DNA from: Methanobrevibacter sp. YE315 | GTDB taxonomy: Archaea; Methanobacteriota; Methanobacteria; Methanobacteriales; Methanobacteriaceae | Direction: 5' to 3' | DNA: 64,000 nt | Assembly: GCF_001548675.1 (NCBI RefSeq) | Contig: NZ_CP010834.1 | Location: forward strand, 1,337,501 to 1,401,500 | Shown: positions 17,858 through 27,785 of the stretch, in pieces | How the letters are laid out: every line of letters begins with the position of its first letter | Numbering within the stretch: position 1 is the first letter of the stretch | Made by a program: the position numbers and the translations under genes | The notes under the pieces: generated by a model | What the model was told of the DNA's origin: nothing | The model's input: only the letters and a program-made list of their open reading frames with translations | Database searches by the model: none

Positions 17858-18034
17858 CTATCTTACCCTTAAACAATATTCGCCTGGAATTTCAATGTTC
17901 AATTCTTTAGCGACTCTGGATTCTTCCGGATCAGTTATAATTAAAAGACCGCTCCAATTATCGGAAGTTGGGCTTCCACAGCTAGGACAGTGGTCTTTGT
18001 TTGAAATCATTTTACAAACTGTACATGCTTTCAT
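17858..18034 (-). CDS. spt4: Transcription elongation factor Spt4 (RpoE'')
   Basis: A 58-aa protein. Two CxxC pairs (CTVC at residues 4-7 and CPSC at 16-19) form the zinc site, followed by NWSGLLIITDPEESRVAKEL, the conserved Spt4 core. Spt4 pairs with Spt5 and keeps RNA polymerase elongating. It lies two bases after rpo7, the standard archaeal order, so both are probably co-translated. The length is normal for the family. Confidence 0.93.
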   Translation of the reverse strand: MKACTVCKMISNKDHCPSCGSPTSDNWSGLLIITDPEESRVAKELNIEIPGEYCLRVR

Positions 18035-18036
18035 TA

Positions 18037-18615
18037 TTAACCCTTCTTATTCTTTTGTTTGGCTTCTTCAATCCATTCGAATCTACCTAAATTAGTTTGT
18101 CTCATTGTAAGAGGAATTTTTGAATTCCTGTTATTTTCGATATTATTGGTAGATTCATCCTTAATGGAAACGCTAACTGCTCTAGCTCTAACTAAATCTC
18201 CTTCATCCAAGGTTTTGTTAGATTCTTTTGCGAGCAAAGCGCCTCTTTTTGCATCATAGTTAATGTAATCATCAGTTACTTGGGAAACATGGATTAAACC
18301 ATCCATAGGTCCGATTCTTACAAAAGCACCGTAATCAACAATATCAATTACTTCACCATCAAAAATCTCATGTTGTTCTGGTTTAAAGAAAATTGCTTCG
18401 AAAACAACATTATGGTATGCAGCTCCATCACCCATGATGAGTTTTCCTTCACCAATTTCAACAATATCATTAACACAAATGAGTAAACCAAGTTTTTTGT
18501 CTAAACGACCCTCGTAAGTTTCGTTTAAAGTTTGAATAGCGACTTCTTTGAGAGGATTTTCAAATCTGTAAGGTGGTATTCTTACAGTATCCTCAATTTT
18601 TGTTTTATAATACAA
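18037..18615 (-). CDS. rpo7: RNA polymerase subunit Rpo7 (RpoE')
   Basis: A 192-aa subunit, homologue of eukaryotic RPB7. The N-terminal half has [17 protein letters not shown], and the C-terminal half is an S1 domain ([24 protein letters not shown]). With Rpo4 it forms the polymerase stalk that guides RNA and helps initiation. The start is a TTG at 18615 with GAGGGA upstream; no ATG fits. It is followed at once by spt4. Confidence 0.95.
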   Translation of the reverse strand: MYYKTKIEDTVRIPPYRFENPLKEVAIQTLNETYEGRLDKKLGLLICVNDIVEIGEGKLIMGDGAAYHNVVFEAIFFKPEQHEIFDGEVIDIVDYGAFVRIGPMDGLIHVSQVTDDYINYDAKRGALLAKESNKTLDEGDLVRARAVSVSIKDESTNNIENNRNSKIPLTMRQTNLGRFEWIEEAKQKNKKG

Positions 18616-18651
18616 AATAATCCCTCATTTATTTAATAAGTTTAATTAATA

Positions 18652-19044
18652 TTATATTTTACCTTCAACAGCAATATATTTTTTTTGTCTTAAGTATGCA
18701 ACAGTAATTCCTTTATCTTTTGCACGATTTTTTAATTCAACATCATTCGTAGCTAAAACTTCTGAAACTCTAAGTAACGCATCATCCACAGTTTCATTTT
18801 CAAGTAATGAAATATCCTTTATTTCAACTTTTGAAGAATTAGCTAACTTTAAGGCCAAATTTGCATTTAACCTTATTTTTCCTTTATTGTTTTTTTTCAA
18901 ACCCTTCAATTCATTGATAACAAAGCTTGGAGTTGTTAATTTATAAGAAGGTAATAATTTTTCAAGTTCAGTGATTATATCCACATTGAACTGAAAAGGA
19001 ACCATAAAAAAATTGGTATCAATTACAACTTCTTTAGAGTCCAT
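18652..19044 (-). CDS. PIN-domain RNase, Fcf1-like
   Basis: A 130-aa PIN domain. The acidic residues of the metal site are visible: Asp in VIDTNFFMVP, Glu in VINELKGL, and Asp in LATNDVELKNRAKD. PIN domains cleave single-stranded RNA with Mg2+ or Mn2+. Genes of this type next to aIF2-gamma in archaea resemble Fcf1/Utp24, an rRNA-processing nuclease, rather than VapC toxins; no antitoxin partner is present. That role is an inference from location. Confidence 0.85.
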   Translation of the reverse strand: MDSKEVVIDTNFFMVPFQFNVDIITELEKLLPSYKLTTPSFVINELKGLKKNNKGKIRLNANLALKLANSSKVEIKDISLLENETVDDALLRVSEVLATNDVELKNRAKDKGITVAYLRQKKYIAVEGKI

Positions 19045-19055
19045 TATTTTTCCCT

Positions 19056-20270
19056 CTATTTAATAATACCGTAACCAATCAATCTCCAACGAGCTCCGAC
19101 TCTACGACTTAAAGCTACTCTATCGCCTGGGCTTGCGCAAACAGGCAATTTAAGAACAACATCAACATCATTCTTTTTAGCAGATGTTACAACACCAATG
19201 GTTGTTGTAGTACCACAATTAATCATTAAAGGTTCTTTAATTTTAATTGGAGCAACATCACGTTCTTCTTTAGTACCTACAACACGGTCAAGCAAATTAG
19301 CTTCCATTTTGAAAGAATCCAACACATCAGGTAAAGTTCCTTCTTCACCAGCAACGGTTCCGGACAATGAATCTGATTTGGTTAGAGATGGATCTAATTT
19401 GGTTGCAATACCTACGAGACCTCCAGGGCCAATTTCTTCAACTTGTTTTCCGTTAGCTTCAAGACCGATAATTTCAGATTTTAAGGTGATTCTTTTGCCC
19501 TCATTGGTAGGGCCTGGCCTAATTTCAATGGTATCGCCTAGTTTGAATTTACCTTGAACCAAGGTTCCTCCAATAACTCCACCTTTAATCTTATCAGCAC
19601 CTGAACCAGGTTTATTGATGTCGAATGACCTTGCTACATGCATTAATGCAGTATCATCGATATTTCTTTCTGGAGGTTGAATTTGCTTAAGCATAGCTTC
19701 GATTAATATATCTACATTCGCACCTTGTTGAGCGGATACAGGTATTATTAAAGCATCTTCAGCACAAGTACCTTTAACAAATTCCCTAATTTCATTATAA
19801 CTTTCAATAGCTCTTTCTTTTGAAACAATATCTATTTTGTTTTGAACTACAATAACATCCTTAACACCGATTACATCAAGCGCCATGAGATGCTCTTTAG
19901 TTTGTGGTTGTGGACATGTCTCATTTGCAGCAATTACTAACACTGCACCATCCATAATTGCGGCACCAGATAACATAGTTGCCATAAGAGTTTCGTGACC
20001 TGGAGCGTCGACAAAAGACACTTTTCTAATTAATTCAGTTTCAGTCCCACAGATTTCACATTTATCAGAGGTAGTGTAGCATTCCGGTTCATCACAATTA
20101 GGACATTTTCTAAATTCAATATCCGCATAACCTAAACGAATTGAAATACCTCTTTTTGTTTCCTCACTGTGAGTATCAGTCCATATCCCTGATAATGCTT
20201 TGGTAAGAGTTGTCTTACCGTGGTCTACATGACCAACTAAACCTATGTTAACATCTGACTGTACGTTCAC
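19056..20270 (-). CDS. eif2g: Translation initiation factor aIF2 subunit gamma
   Basis: A 404-aa GTPase that carries initiator Met-tRNA to the ribosome with the alpha and beta subunits (not in this window). G1 is [10 protein letters not shown]3 is DAPGH, and NKID is the base-recognition motif. The zinc knuckle has four Cys (CPNCDEPEC...CEIC), as in archaeal gamma subunits. Domains II and III follow ([23 protein letters not shown]). Length is as usual for the family. Confidence 0.96.
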   Translation of the reverse strand: MNVQSDVNIGLVGHVDHGKTTLTKALSGIWTDTHSEETKRGISIRLGYADIEFRKCPNCDEPECYTTSDKCEICGTETELIRKVSFVDAPGHETLMATMLSGAAIMDGAVLVIAANETCPQPQTKEHLMALDVIGVKDVIVVQNKIDIVSKERAIESYNEIREFVKGTCAEDALIIPVSAQQGANVDILIEAMLKQIQPPERNIDDTALMHVARSFDINKPGSGADKIKGGVIGGTLVQGKFKLGDTIEIRPGPTNEGKRITLKSEIIGLEANGKQVEEIGPGGLVGIATKLDPSLTKSDSLSGTVAGEEGTLPDVLDSFKMEANLLDRVVGTKEERDVAPIKIKEPLMINCGTTTTIGVVTSAKKNDVDVVLKLPVCASPGDRVALSRRVGARWRLIGYGIIK

Positions 20271-20332
20271 AGATAACCACCTTTTTTTATAAATTTTAAT
20301 TCACTTAAAAGTAAATAAGAAAGATAGTAAAA

Positions 20333-20716
20333 CTATTCTTCCTCTTCTTCACCAGCACCAAGAATATCAGCTATTGATTTGCTTCCAGCTTGAGTAACTA
20401 CAGTGTTGATTTGTACAATATCTTCAGCGATAGTGTTTCCTCTAACAGTTTTTCTTCTTTTTACACCATCAGCTTTAGGATGATAACCGATACCACCAGT
20501 TAATAAACTTTTGATTCTTCTGGTACCTGAAACATCTTTTTTCATGGTAAAACCATTTTTATCACTACCACCAGTGATTTTTAAAGTGTAACCATCTAAA
20601 CCAACAATTCCACCATCAAATTCATCACCGATGACTAATCCGTTAAGAGCTTTAGTTTCATCGATTTCGAATTGATGAGTTTCAGCTTTTTGGGACACAA
20701 CAACTTTAAATGCCAT
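20333..20716 (-). CDS. rps6e: Ribosomal protein S6e
   Basis: A 127-aa protein with the S6e core LVIGDEFDGGIVGLDGYTLKI and GGIGYHPKADGVKRRKTVRGN. It is shorter than eukaryotic S6 because the phosphorylated C-terminal helix is absent, as in other archaea. The end is a short acidic run. RBS AGGAGG is present. It lies between infB and the aIF2-gamma gene. Confidence 0.95.
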   Translation of the reverse strand: MAFKVVVSQKAETHQFEIDETKALNGLVIGDEFDGGIVGLDGYTLKITGGSDKNGFTMKKDVSGTRRIKSLLTGGIGYHPKADGVKRRKTVRGNTIAEDIVQINTVVTQAGSKSIADILGAGEEEEE

Positions 20717-20751
20717 GGTATTCCTCCTTAGTTTTTTATAACAATAATTTA

Positions 20752-22542
20752 TTATTCAAAAAGACCAAATTTACCCCAATCAGGATCTTTTTTACGTTTA
20801 ATTTCTAAAAATTCGTAAAGAGTCTCGAATTCATCTTCAGTTAATTTATCTTTAAATTCCCTTTCAATAAACTTATAATGTTTTTCAGGAACATCAACGT
20901 ATAATTCATCCCCTTCATCAAAATGTTTTCCGACAATAGCGTCCTTAATAGCCATAGCCACCCTTTGACCTCTAGAAATATCAGGCAATGTTTCACCTTT
21001 ATCTTCCATACTGGCTATTACACCAACATATTCTCCATTCTTGTTAATCAAAGTTTGACCTTGTTTGATTGTTCCACTAATGGATTCTATTCCGACAATA
21101 GCTGGTTTACTTTGGCGGAAAACCAATTTAGGTAAAGCCATGAATTTTGCAGGTTTGATAATGGCATTGTAGAATGCTTTTTTCTTGGCTCTTTCAATTT
21201 CATCGATCCATGCCTCATAATCTTCAATAATCTGATATATGACATCTCCTTCGAAGAGTTTAACATCAGAATTTTTAAGATCATCAGCTGAATTCGGATG
21301 AACACTTACATTAAAAGCAATAATAGCACCATGCGCATCATTTTCATTCAAAGCTATGGATGAATTAATAATATCTCTACGATTTACATCACCAATATTT
21401 GCTTCGCGAATAGGAATGTCCAATTCTCTCAACAACTTAACAATAGCTTCGAGAGAACCTAATGTATCCGCTTTAACTAAAATACCTTCATCTTCAGTAC
21501 TTATGGTAATATCTTCAATCTCTTTTAAGAGCTCTTCTTCAACATCCACGTCATCACTTAACACTCTAAGCGGTGAACCGGAAATAACATCATCCAAGTT
21601 TGGAGCCGCAATTTTAATACCTGCAGCAGCAACAACCTCATCGAACTTCTGGAATTTCTTTTTAGAATCCCTCATTTCCTCCAATGGGAGCGGCCTTAAA
21701 ATAGACCTGATTTTAGTTGTTAAAACCTCATTTGAAGAAGTGATTAAAGCGATTTCATCATTAGTTCGCAAAACACCATCATAAATAATACTATCAATAG
21801 TAAGACCTAATCCTACTTCTTCTTTAATTTCCAGTACAGTACCTTTAGCAGGGGCATCTTCATTAATTTCCAATTGTTCAGTCAAATACTCTTGAGCAAG
21901 ACCCAATAGCATTGCAAGAACTTCAATTATACCTTCACCGGATTTAGCGCTAATAGGAATAATACTAATCTGTGAAGCAAAATCACTGACTCTGTCAAAC
22001 CTTTCGGATTGGAAACCCTCTTTGTGAAGGGTACCTACGATTTCATAGACTTTAGTGTCTAACTCGGTTTTAACACTTTGAGCTTGCTGATTGAAAGATT
22101 CTTTAAAGGAAACGCCTTCATGTGCTTCCCAACCAAAAATCATGTCGATTTTATTGGCAACAACAATGAATGGAGTCCTATACATTTTAAGAATATTCAA
22201 AGCTTCATAGGTTTGTGGTTTAAATCCATCATTAATATCCACAATTAAAACAGCTAAATCAGCTAATGCTCCACCACGTTTTCTTAAACTAGTAAAAGCT
22301 GCATGTCCAGGAGTATCAATGAAGAATAAACCTGGTATTAAATCTTTGATAGTTAATTTTGATATAAAATTTCCACAGATTTCTTCAATAGTATCGTTAG
22401 GGATTTCAGTAGCACCAATGTGTTGAGTAATACCGCCTGCCTCTTTATCAGCGATGGTACTGCCTCTAATATAATCCAACAATGTAGTCTTTCCATGGTC
22501 TACATGTCCTAAAACTGATACAATCGGGGATCTGATTTTCAT
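20752..22542 (-). CDS. infB: Translation initiation factor aIF5B (IF-2 like)
   Basis: A 596-aa GTPase that joins the ribosomal subunits. The G domain starts almost at the N-terminus: GHVDHGKTT near residues 12-20, DTPGH, NKID. The rest matches aIF5B domains II-IV. Many archaeal infB genes carry inteins at the P-loop or nearby; none is present here and the length is that of a bare aIF5B. It follows ndk and precedes rps6e in the translation operon. Confidence 0.95.
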   Translation of the reverse strand: MKIRSPIVSVLGHVDHGKTTLLDYIRGSTIADKEAGGITQHIGATEIPNDTIEEICGNFISKLTIKDLIPGLFFIDTPGHAAFTSLRKRGGALADLAVLIVDINDGFKPQTYEALNILKMYRTPFIVVANKIDMIFGWEAHEGVSFKESFNQQAQSVKTELDTKVYEIVGTLHKEGFQSERFDRVSDFASQISIIPISAKSGEGIIEVLAMLLGLAQEYLTEQLEINEDAPAKGTVLEIKEEVGLGLTIDSIIYDGVLRTNDEIALITSSNEVLTTKIRSILRPLPLEEMRDSKKKFQKFDEVVAAAGIKIAAPNLDDVISGSPLRVLSDDVDVEEELLKEIEDITISTEDEGILVKADTLGSLEAIVKLLRELDIPIREANIGDVNRRDIINSSIALNENDAHGAIIAFNVSVHPNSADDLKNSDVKLFEGDVIYQIIEDYEAWIDEIERAKKKAFYNAIIKPAKFMALPKLVFRQSKPAIVGIESISGTIKQGQTLINKNGEYVGVIASMEDKGETLPDISRGQRVAMAIKDAIVGKHFDEGDELYVDVPEKHYKFIEREFKDKLTEDEFETLYEFLEIKRKKDPDWGKFGLFE

Positions 22543-22579
22543 AATATCGTCTTTGATAATAAATTTTTAAAATTTAAAT

Positions 22580-23032
22580 CTATTCATAAATTAAATCGTT
22601 ATCAACAATTTGATAATCACAAATTTCGTCTTCATTAAAGAAAAGACCAATTTCTCTTTCTGCAGATTCAGGAGCATCTGAAGCATGAATAATGTTTCTA
22701 CCTGTATGCATACCGTAATCTCCTCTAATAGTTCCAAGATCTGCTTCTAAAGGGTTAGTTGCACCAACTAATTTTCTGATAGTGGTAATAGCTTCTTCTC
22801 CTTCAATTACCATAGCTAATGATGGTGAAGAAGTGATGTATTCAACTAAACTAGGGAAAAACGGTTTTTCAGCATGTTCCCCATAATGAGTTTTTGCTAA
22901 TTCTTCATCAATTTGAATTAATTTACAAGCAACTATTTGAAGACCTTTTTCTTCAAAACGAGACAAAATTTTACCCATAAGACGTCTTTGTACAGCGTCT
23001 GGCTTTATCATTACAAAACTTTTTTGAATCAT
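22580..23032 (-). CDS. ndk: Nucleoside diphosphate kinase
   Basis: A 150-aa enzyme that moves the gamma phosphate of ATP to other nucleoside diphosphates. The phosphate-carrying His lies in GRNIIHASD, and KPDAVQRRL marks the N-terminus. Its ATG overlaps the stop codon of rpl24e (ATGA), which supports this start over an internal ATG seven residues in. Co-location with rpl24e and infB is standard in archaea. Confidence 0.96.
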   Translation of the reverse strand: MIQKSFVMIKPDAVQRRLMGKILSRFEEKGLQIVACKLIQIDEELAKTHYGEHAEKPFFPSLVEYITSSPSLAMVIEGEEAITTIRKLVGATNPLEADLGTIRGDYGMHTGRNIIHASDAPESAEREIGLFFNEDEICDYQIVDNDLIYE

Positions 23033-23190
23033 TCTTTAACCCATTTAACCTTTCTTGAAACTCTTCCGAGTTTAATCATATTTTTTTCACATTTGCTGCT
23101 ACAAAAGAAATAAATTGATCCGTCTCTTTTGACGTACATTTTTCCAGTACCTTCTTCTATTTCTTTTTTACAGAATGAACAAGTTCTCAT
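23029..23190 (-). CDS. rpl24e: Ribosomal protein L24e
   Basis: A 53-aa large-subunit protein. A four-Cys zinc finger is visible: CSFC at residues 4-7, then Cys30 and Cys34 (FFCSSKC). The remaining sequence ([26 protein letters not shown]) matches archaeal L24e. The stop codon overlaps the ndk start by four bases, and rps28e lies 14 bases upstream. Confidence 0.94.
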   Translation of the reverse strand: MRTCSFCKKEIEEGTGKMYVKRDGSIYFFCSSKCEKNMIKLGRVSRKVKWVKE

Positions 23191-23204
23191 GTTCTTACAC
23201 CTTC

Positions 23205-23411
23205 TTAAGGAGTTCTAATTTCTTTAGCTTCTCTAATTGTATCAAGTAACATTAAAATGTCGCCTTCTCTTACAGGGCCCATAATGTTTCTTGTTAAAAT
23301 TCTTCCTTTATCTCTACCATCGAGGATTCTGCATTTAATTTGCATTACCTCACCAGTCATACCAGTTCTTTTTAAAACTTCAATGACTTCAGCAGGAGTA
23401 CCTTCTTCCAT
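23205..23411 (-). CDS. rps28e: Ribosomal protein S28e
   Basis: A 68-aa small-subunit protein with the S28e signature [23 protein letters not shown] and a C-terminal REAKEIR. I placed the start at the ATG at 23411 because GGTGATTTAC precedes it; the GTG nine bases upstream is part of that ribosome binding site. It follows rpl7ae closely in the operon. Confidence 0.95.
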   Translation of the reverse strand: MEEGTPAEVIEVLKRTGMTGEVMQIKCRILDGRDKGRILTRNIMGPVREGDILMLLDTIREAKEIRTP

Positions 23412-23443
23412 GTAAATCACCGTTATCTATTAAAAGAATTTAT

Positions 23444-23812
23444 CTATTCTTTTAATTCAGCAACTTTTTCAGCAATTTCAGCAACAGCAGCTTCAGCATC
23501 ACCAGCGTCTACAATACATGCAGATGCAGTTCCAACGGTTAATCCAGCAGCTCCACCAACTTGTTCTTTGGTAGGTAAGTAAACGTAAGGAATTTCTTTT
23601 TCGTCAGCTAAAACAGGGATGTGTGCAACGATTTCAGCAGGATCAACATCTTCTGCGATAACGACTAATGCTGCGTCTCCTCTTTCAATAAATTTAGTTA
23701 CTTCATTAGTACCTTTTGCTACTTTACCAGTAGATTGTGCGGTTTCTAATGCTTCTTCAGCTTGTTTAGCTAATTCTTCAGGTGTGTCAAATTTTACATA
23801 AATGTTTGCCAT
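23444..23812 (-). CDS. rpl7ae: Ribosomal protein L7Ae (kink-turn RNA-binding protein)
   Basis: A 122-aa protein of the L7Ae/L30e family. [26 protein letters not shown] is the RNA-binding core. In archaea it serves in the ribosome, in C/D and H/ACA guide RNPs, and in RNase P. The ATG at 23812 has a strong AGGAGGT; an upstream in-frame start seven codons earlier would bury that site. It is the first gene of the operon, with a TATA box at 23893-23900 and a structured leader, which opens the possibility of autoregulation. Confidence 0.95.
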   Translation of the reverse strand: MANIYVKFDTPEELAKQAEEALETAQSTGKVAKGTNEVTKFIERGDAALVVIAEDVDPAEIVAHIPVLADEKEIPYVYLPTKEQVGGAAGLTVGTASACIVDAGDAEAAVAEIAEKVAELKE

Positions 23813-23831
23813 AAAATATACCTCCTTTTTC

Positions 23832-23858
23832 ATCTGGCTATGCCATCCATCGGCAGAT
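23832..23858 (-). promoter_or_regulatory. Structured leader of the rpl7ae operon
   Basis: Between the TATA-like element (23893-23900) and the start codon, the minus-strand RNA can fold with outer arms AUCUG/CAGAU, or alternatively with UGGC-AUA-GCCA. It is unusually GC-rich for an intergenic stretch here and lies about 20 bases upstream of the start. L7Ae binds kink-turns, and some archaea autoregulate it this way; I cannot show a canonical kink-turn in this sequence. Confidence 0.35.
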
Positions 23859-23900
23859 ATTATAATTCTTTTGAATCATAATATAATGTAATTATATATA

Positions 23901-24242
23901 GTTATATTATTTTTTAACTATAGAAATTACTCAAATTATTCAATAGATGAATAATTTAATATAGTTTTTAATAATACTAATTCTTGAATAATTCATATAT
24001 CACTAAATATAATCCCGGAAAAAAAATAAGAGGGATTAGACTTTCAATACAAATACTTCTGAATTTCATATAATTTTTAGCAAAACTAAAAATAAAAATT
24101 TAGTAATTAATGAAATAATTCTAGAGAACTAGACAATATTAAATTGGTTAGTATAGTATATAAATGTTTTTAAAAATAAGGCAAAATAAGTAATTTTAGA
24201 ACTATAAAGTTCTTAATGATTAATTAATAAAAAGTGTAAAAG
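23901..24242. other. AT-rich gap between the rpl7ae promoter and the histone gene
   Basis: No coding frame, structured RNA or repeat stands out on either strand; the sequence is low-complexity A and T with short poly-A runs. Confidence 0.5.
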
Positions 24243-24265
24243 AGATAGTAAATAAATTACTATCT
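24243..24265 (-). terminator. Terminator hairpin after the histone gene
   Basis: Perfect 9-bp arms AGATAGTAA and TTACTATCT with a 5-base loop lie 19 bases past the stop codon and are followed on the minus strand by CTTTTACACTTTTTATT. Confidence 0.7.
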
Positions 24266-24284
24266 AAATGATCAATTTGCAAAT

Positions 24285-24485
24285 CTATTTGATTGCTAAT
24301 TTTACATCTTCAGCTTTTACAGTTTTTCTACCAGCGTGACGAGCAAAGCCTACAGCTTTAGCTGCGATTTCGTTTCCGTAATCTTCGATTGCTTCGGTTA
24401 AAGCAACTTTTGCGTCATCACTGACTCTTTGTGCACCAGCATTTTTTAATATTCTTCCTACAGGAGCAATTGGTAATTCACTCAT
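24285..24485 (-). CDS. Archaeal histone
   Basis: A 66-aa histone-fold protein of the HMf type that wraps DNA as dimers and longer polymers. [22 protein letters not shown] and [15 protein letters not shown] are the conserved ends. No tail extensions are present. The ATG at 24485 follows GAGGTG; a longer frame beginning at 24500 includes part of that ribosome binding site. A TATA box at 24529-24540 gives a short leader. Confidence 0.95.
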   Translation of the reverse strand: MSELPIAPVGRILKNAGAQRVSDDAKVALTEAIEDYGNEIAAKAVGFARHAGRKTVKAEDVKLAIK

Positions 24486-24528
24486 AATTATACACCTCAT
24501 TTTTTTGATAATAATAGTTTTTATTTGC

Positions 24529-24540
24529 TTATATATAAAT
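24529..24540 (-). promoter_or_regulatory. TATA box of the histone gene
   Basis: The minus-strand sequence ATTTATATATAA lies 44 bases upstream of the histone start, giving a leader of about 20 bases that carries GAGGTG. Confidence 0.6.
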
Positions 24541-24556
24541 ATATTGGTTCATTAAA

Positions 24557-24578
24557 GCTGATTTTTAAAAATTTCAGC
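24557..24578. repeat. Inverted repeat between thrC and the histone gene
   Basis: Arms GCTGA and TCAGC enclose a self-complementary ATTTTTAAAAAT core. It lies just upstream of the histone TATA box. It may be an operator or a second stop for thrC read-through. Confidence 0.4.
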
Positions 24579-24699
24579 ATAAAAAACTAAACTATTATAA
24601 CATGAAAACCGACATTAATATATTCAAAAATGTTTTTCATAGACTTGCTTAATCAAAAAAAGTGTGAATTATATAAGAAAAATAAAAAATTGAAAAGCA

Positions 24700-24736
24700 A
24701 AAAAAGTAGAAAAAAAGATTTAAATGACTTAAATCT
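24700..24736 (-). terminator. Terminator overlapping the end of thrC
   Basis: Minus-strand arms AGATTTAA and TTAAATCT around a 5-base loop include the thrC stop codon and are followed by CTTTTTTTCTACTTTTTTTG. Confidence 0.75.
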
Positions 24737-25931
24737 ATTTGTTCATAAGAATTCTTCTTAAGGTGTCTATATCCGCATCAACCTCAGTAGGTTGGGTACA
24801 TGCATTAATAGCAGTGTTAGGATCTTTCAATAAGTGTCCTGTAACAACACATGTGATTGTTTCACCTTTATCAACTACACCTTCATCTACAAGTTTTTTA
24901 AGACCTGCAATTGAAGCTGCTGAAGCCGGTTCGACACCAATACCCTCTGTTCTTGCAAGCAATTTTTGAGCATCCAAGATTTCCTCATCAGTTACGGTTT
25001 CAGAATAACCGTTTGAATCATAAATTGCGTTTAATGCTTTGATATCGCTTACTGGAGCACCAATACGAATAGCAGTAGCAATTGTTTCCGGATTTTCAAC
25101 AGGAACTACTCTTTTATCCCCTTTTCTGAATGCATTAGTTACTGGGCATGCACCTTCAGCCTGAATACCTGTCATCATAGGCAAATCTTTAATGAATCCT
25201 GCATCATAGAACTCTTTTACACCTTTCCAAATAGCTGAAATGTTACCTGCATTTCCAACCGGCAAAATGATTCTATCAGGGGCTTGCCATCCTAAATCGC
25301 GAACGATTTCATAACCGATGGTTTTTTGTCCTTCCAGTCTGTATGGGTTAATGGAATTTAATAAGTAAAGATGTTTTTCTAATGCAAGAGCAGTCATGGC
25401 TTCCAATGCTTCGTCGAAGTTTCCATTGATTGACATTACTTCAGCGCCATGGAACATTGCTTGAGCAAGTTTTCCTAAAGCAACTTTTCCAGAAGGTAAA
25501 AATACTATGCATCTTAAGCCTGCACGAGCCGCATAAGCGGATAATGATGCGGAAGTATTACCTGTTGAAGCGCAACCAACTGTATCAACGCCCAATTCCA
25601 TTGCTTTAGTCATTCCAACAGTCATTCCTCTGTCTTTGAAACTTCCAGTAGGATTGGAACCTTCCACTTTAACATATAGATTTACGCCAAGTTCATCTCC
25701 TAATTTATCACATTTGCAAAACGGAGTTCCACCTTCATCAAGAGAAACAATTTTTGCTTCATCTACAGGAATGCACTCTTTGAATTTCCATAAATTATCT
25801 CTTCTACCATCAAAAATGTCTTTAGAAACATTAATTTCATTGACGAGTTCAAGTACAGATCCACATTTTTCACAAGTGTAGATTACTTCATCGTCATCAT
25901 ATTCTTCTCCACAAGAAACACATCTTATCAT
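24735..25931 (-). CDS. thrC: Threonine synthase
   Basis: A 398-aa PLP enzyme that turns O-phosphohomoserine into threonine and phosphate. The PLP lysine is in GSFKDRGMTVG. The N-terminus holds a four-Cys zinc ribbon (CVSCG and CEKCG), which is usual for archaeal threonine synthases. It seems to be transcribed alone: a terminator overlaps its end and the SpoIIM-like gene upstream is 41 bases away. Confidence 0.95.
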   Translation of the reverse strand: MIRCVSCGEEYDDDEVIYTCEKCGSVLELVNEINVSKDIFDGRRDNLWKFKECIPVDEAKIVSLDEGGTPFCKCDKLGDELGVNLYVKVEGSNPTGSFKDRGMTVGMTKAMELGVDTVGCASTGNTSASLSAYAARAGLRCIVFLPSGKVALGKLAQAMFHGAEVMSINGNFDEALEAMTALALEKHLYLLNSINPYRLEGQKTIGYEIVRDLGWQAPDRIILPVGNAGNISAIWKGVKEFYDAGFIKDLPMMTGIQAEGACPVTNAFRKGDKRVVPVENPETIATAIRIGAPVSDIKALNAIYDSNGYSETVTDEEILDAQKLLARTEGIGVEPASAASIAGLKKLVDEGVVDKGETITCVVTGHLLKDPNTAINACTQPTEVDADIDTLRRILMNK

Positions 25932-25972
25932 AAAATCACATTAATATTTTTTAATAGTATTATTATAAAAAT

Positions 25973-26590
25973 TTAACCTAAAACTCCAATAACAAACTCT
26001 GCAATAGGGATTGTCAAATATGCTTCAACAAATCCTGCAATTATTAATAAAATTACAGAAGTAACAAATAATATACATGCTTGTTTTAGTTTATCATAAC
26101 TGGAATCAAAAGAATTTGCCAATTTATTTTTAAAAGAACCATCTTCCTGAATCAATAATGCTTTCAAAAATTTATAAAGGAAGTTAAACAAAACAAAACC
26201 GCTGGCACAAGCCAAAGCACATGAAGACAATTCAAATATTCCATGAGGGATAATGTAAAGCAATACTTCAAATAAATTACCTGAGAAAGCCACATAATAG
26301 CCTACAAAAAAGCCATTAAATGACAATATCACTGCTGAAAAACAAAACAGCAATCCTAGAATAAACATTTCACAGATTATTTTGAAATTATTTAAGAAGA
26401 TATCAGCAAATGTTAATTTAACAACACCAGATTGGACCTTTTGAGTCAGGTCTTCAACAACGGGATTGAGATATTTGTAAAGATAGGGTTCAAAAAAGTA
26501 ACCAAGAACCATCGACACGATAAGAATGACTATTGCAATGTAGATGGCTCGCTTATTTTCAGTGAATGCCCGTTTGAATTCATTAAACAT
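25973..26590 (-). CDS. Stage II sporulation protein M-like membrane protein
   Basis: A 205-aa protein with about five membrane helices. IPHGIFELSSCALACASGF is the hallmark of the SpoIIM/DUF95 family. In archaea no sporulation occurs; the family is thought to act in membrane remodelling or peptidoglycan-like wall contexts, which is only an inference here. Its start overlaps the stop of trpS by one base (TAATG), so translation is coupled. Confidence 0.85.
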   Translation of the reverse strand: MFNEFKRAFTENKRAIYIAIVILIVSMVLGYFFEPYLYKYLNPVVEDLTQKVQSGVVKLTFADIFLNNFKIICEMFILGLLFCFSAVILSFNGFFVGYYVAFSGNLFEVLLYIIPHGIFELSSCALACASGFVLFNFLYKFLKALLIQEDGSFKNKLANSFDSSYDKLKQACILFVTSVILLIIAGFVEAYLTIPIAEFVIGVLG

Positions 26591-27687
26591 TATATCAAGG
26601 TTTTAGCGATTTCTTTTGCTTCAATCTGTTTAACTTTCAAATCTTCCATAAACTCTTCCATCAGCTCTGCAGTCCTTACTTTGCAATCGCCACAACGTAA
26701 AGTACCATTCAAGCAGTCCTGCCTTATCTTTTCAAGTTCACTATCATCATCTATGAAATGATACAACAGCATCTCATAAATAACGCATTTATCGACTTCT
26801 CCACCTAATTCCTGCTGTTCTTTCAAGCTTTCTCTACCGCCTGTCTTAGCTGATTTAACTTTTTTGACAGCATCTTTTGTATCATCATTGAGGTAAATTG
26901 CTGTTGACGGCTTGGAACTGCTCATCTTATCACCGGTCAGGCCGGTTAAAAACCTATGATATGTTGAAGCAGGGGTTAGGAATCCTAACTCTTCATGAAG
27001 CTTTTGAGCAATGTCCCTGGTTAATCTGATATGAGGGTCCTGGTCGATTCCTACTGGAACAACAACCTTTTTCGGACCTCCGAATTCCTCAATTTGAGGA
27101 AGCAAAATATCGGCAACTTGAACCAACGGCGCCTGTACGTGAGCGATGTTTGTGGACGGAGTAAATCCGTAAATGGCCTTAAGTTGATTGAAATTAGTTT
27201 TGCTTGAAGCTTTAAAGGCCAAGTCCTGCAATTGCTTATTTTGAGATTGAAGATAAACATTTACATTATTTTTCTCCAAATCCAAACCTAAAGCAATCCA
27301 ATTGGTCAGGTATTCGTCTACGGCAATCTGGCGGCCCTTTTCAAAGCTCATGCCACGAGCTGCATAAGATTCCAAATCAGCGATTGGAAGCGATAACATT
27401 GCACCCTTATTTTGGTACCATATTAACTGGTCCACAACCATCTTATGACCAATGTGCATTTGACCACTTGGCATCATGCCTGTTACAACTGCAAAATCCT
27501 TATTTTGATTAATCAAATTATTGATTTCATTAAATTCCCTATGTCCAAAGATTACCCCTCTTTTCATTAGCTTTTGAGGGTTTTTTATATCATCGATTAT
27601 GTCTGAAATTTTCCCAATACCAAACTGATTAACTAACTTATCATAATCTAGGCTGAATGATGCCCATGGATCAATTAAATCTGCCAC
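26590..27687 (-). CDS. trpS: Tryptophanyl-tRNA synthetase
   Basis: A 365-aa class I synthetase that charges tRNA-Trp. The HIGH motif appears in PSGQMHIGHK and the KMSKS motif in DKMSSSKPS, both near the expected positions. The archaeal/eukaryotic type is indicated by its N-terminus (DPWASFSLDYDKLV). The start is a GTG at 27687 with GGTGAT directly upstream. The C-terminal Cys pair (LRCGDCKVR) is also seen in archaeal relatives. Confidence 0.95.
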   Translation of the reverse strand: MADLIDPWASFSLDYDKLVNQFGIGKISDIIDDIKNPQKLMKRGVIFGHREFNEINNLINQNKDFAVVTGMMPSGQMHIGHKMVVDQLIWYQNKGAMLSLPIADLESYAARGMSFEKGRQIAVDEYLTNWIALGLDLEKNNVNVYLQSQNKQLQDLAFKASSKTNFNQLKAIYGFTPSTNIAHVQAPLVQVADILLPQIEEFGGPKKVVVPVGIDQDPHIRLTRDIAQKLHEELGFLTPASTYHRFLTGLTGDKMSSSKPSTAIYLNDDTKDAVKKVKSAKTGGRESLKEQQELGGEVDKCVIYEMLLYHFIDDDSELEKIRQDCLNGTLRCGDCKVRTAELMEEFMEDLKVKQIEAKEIAKTLI

Positions 27688-27785
27688 ATTATCACCAACA
27701 ATTTCGTTAAATTAACAATACAACTAATTATTATTATAGTAATTAAAATATTTTATAAAAATATAATGGATTTCTTTAATTTAAA

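Noticed and set aside
18652-19044. VapC toxin of a toxin-antitoxin pair
   Set aside because: There is no antitoxin gene next to it, and its place beside aIF2-gamma is conserved in archaea for Fcf1-like PIN proteins.
20752-22542. Intein in infB
   Set aside because: The length and motif spacing are those of an uninterrupted aIF5B.
23901-24242. tRNA or other RNA gene in the gap upstream of the rpl7ae operon
   Set aside because: Stable RNAs would stand out as GC-rich patches in this AT-rich genome; none is present here or in the other long gaps.
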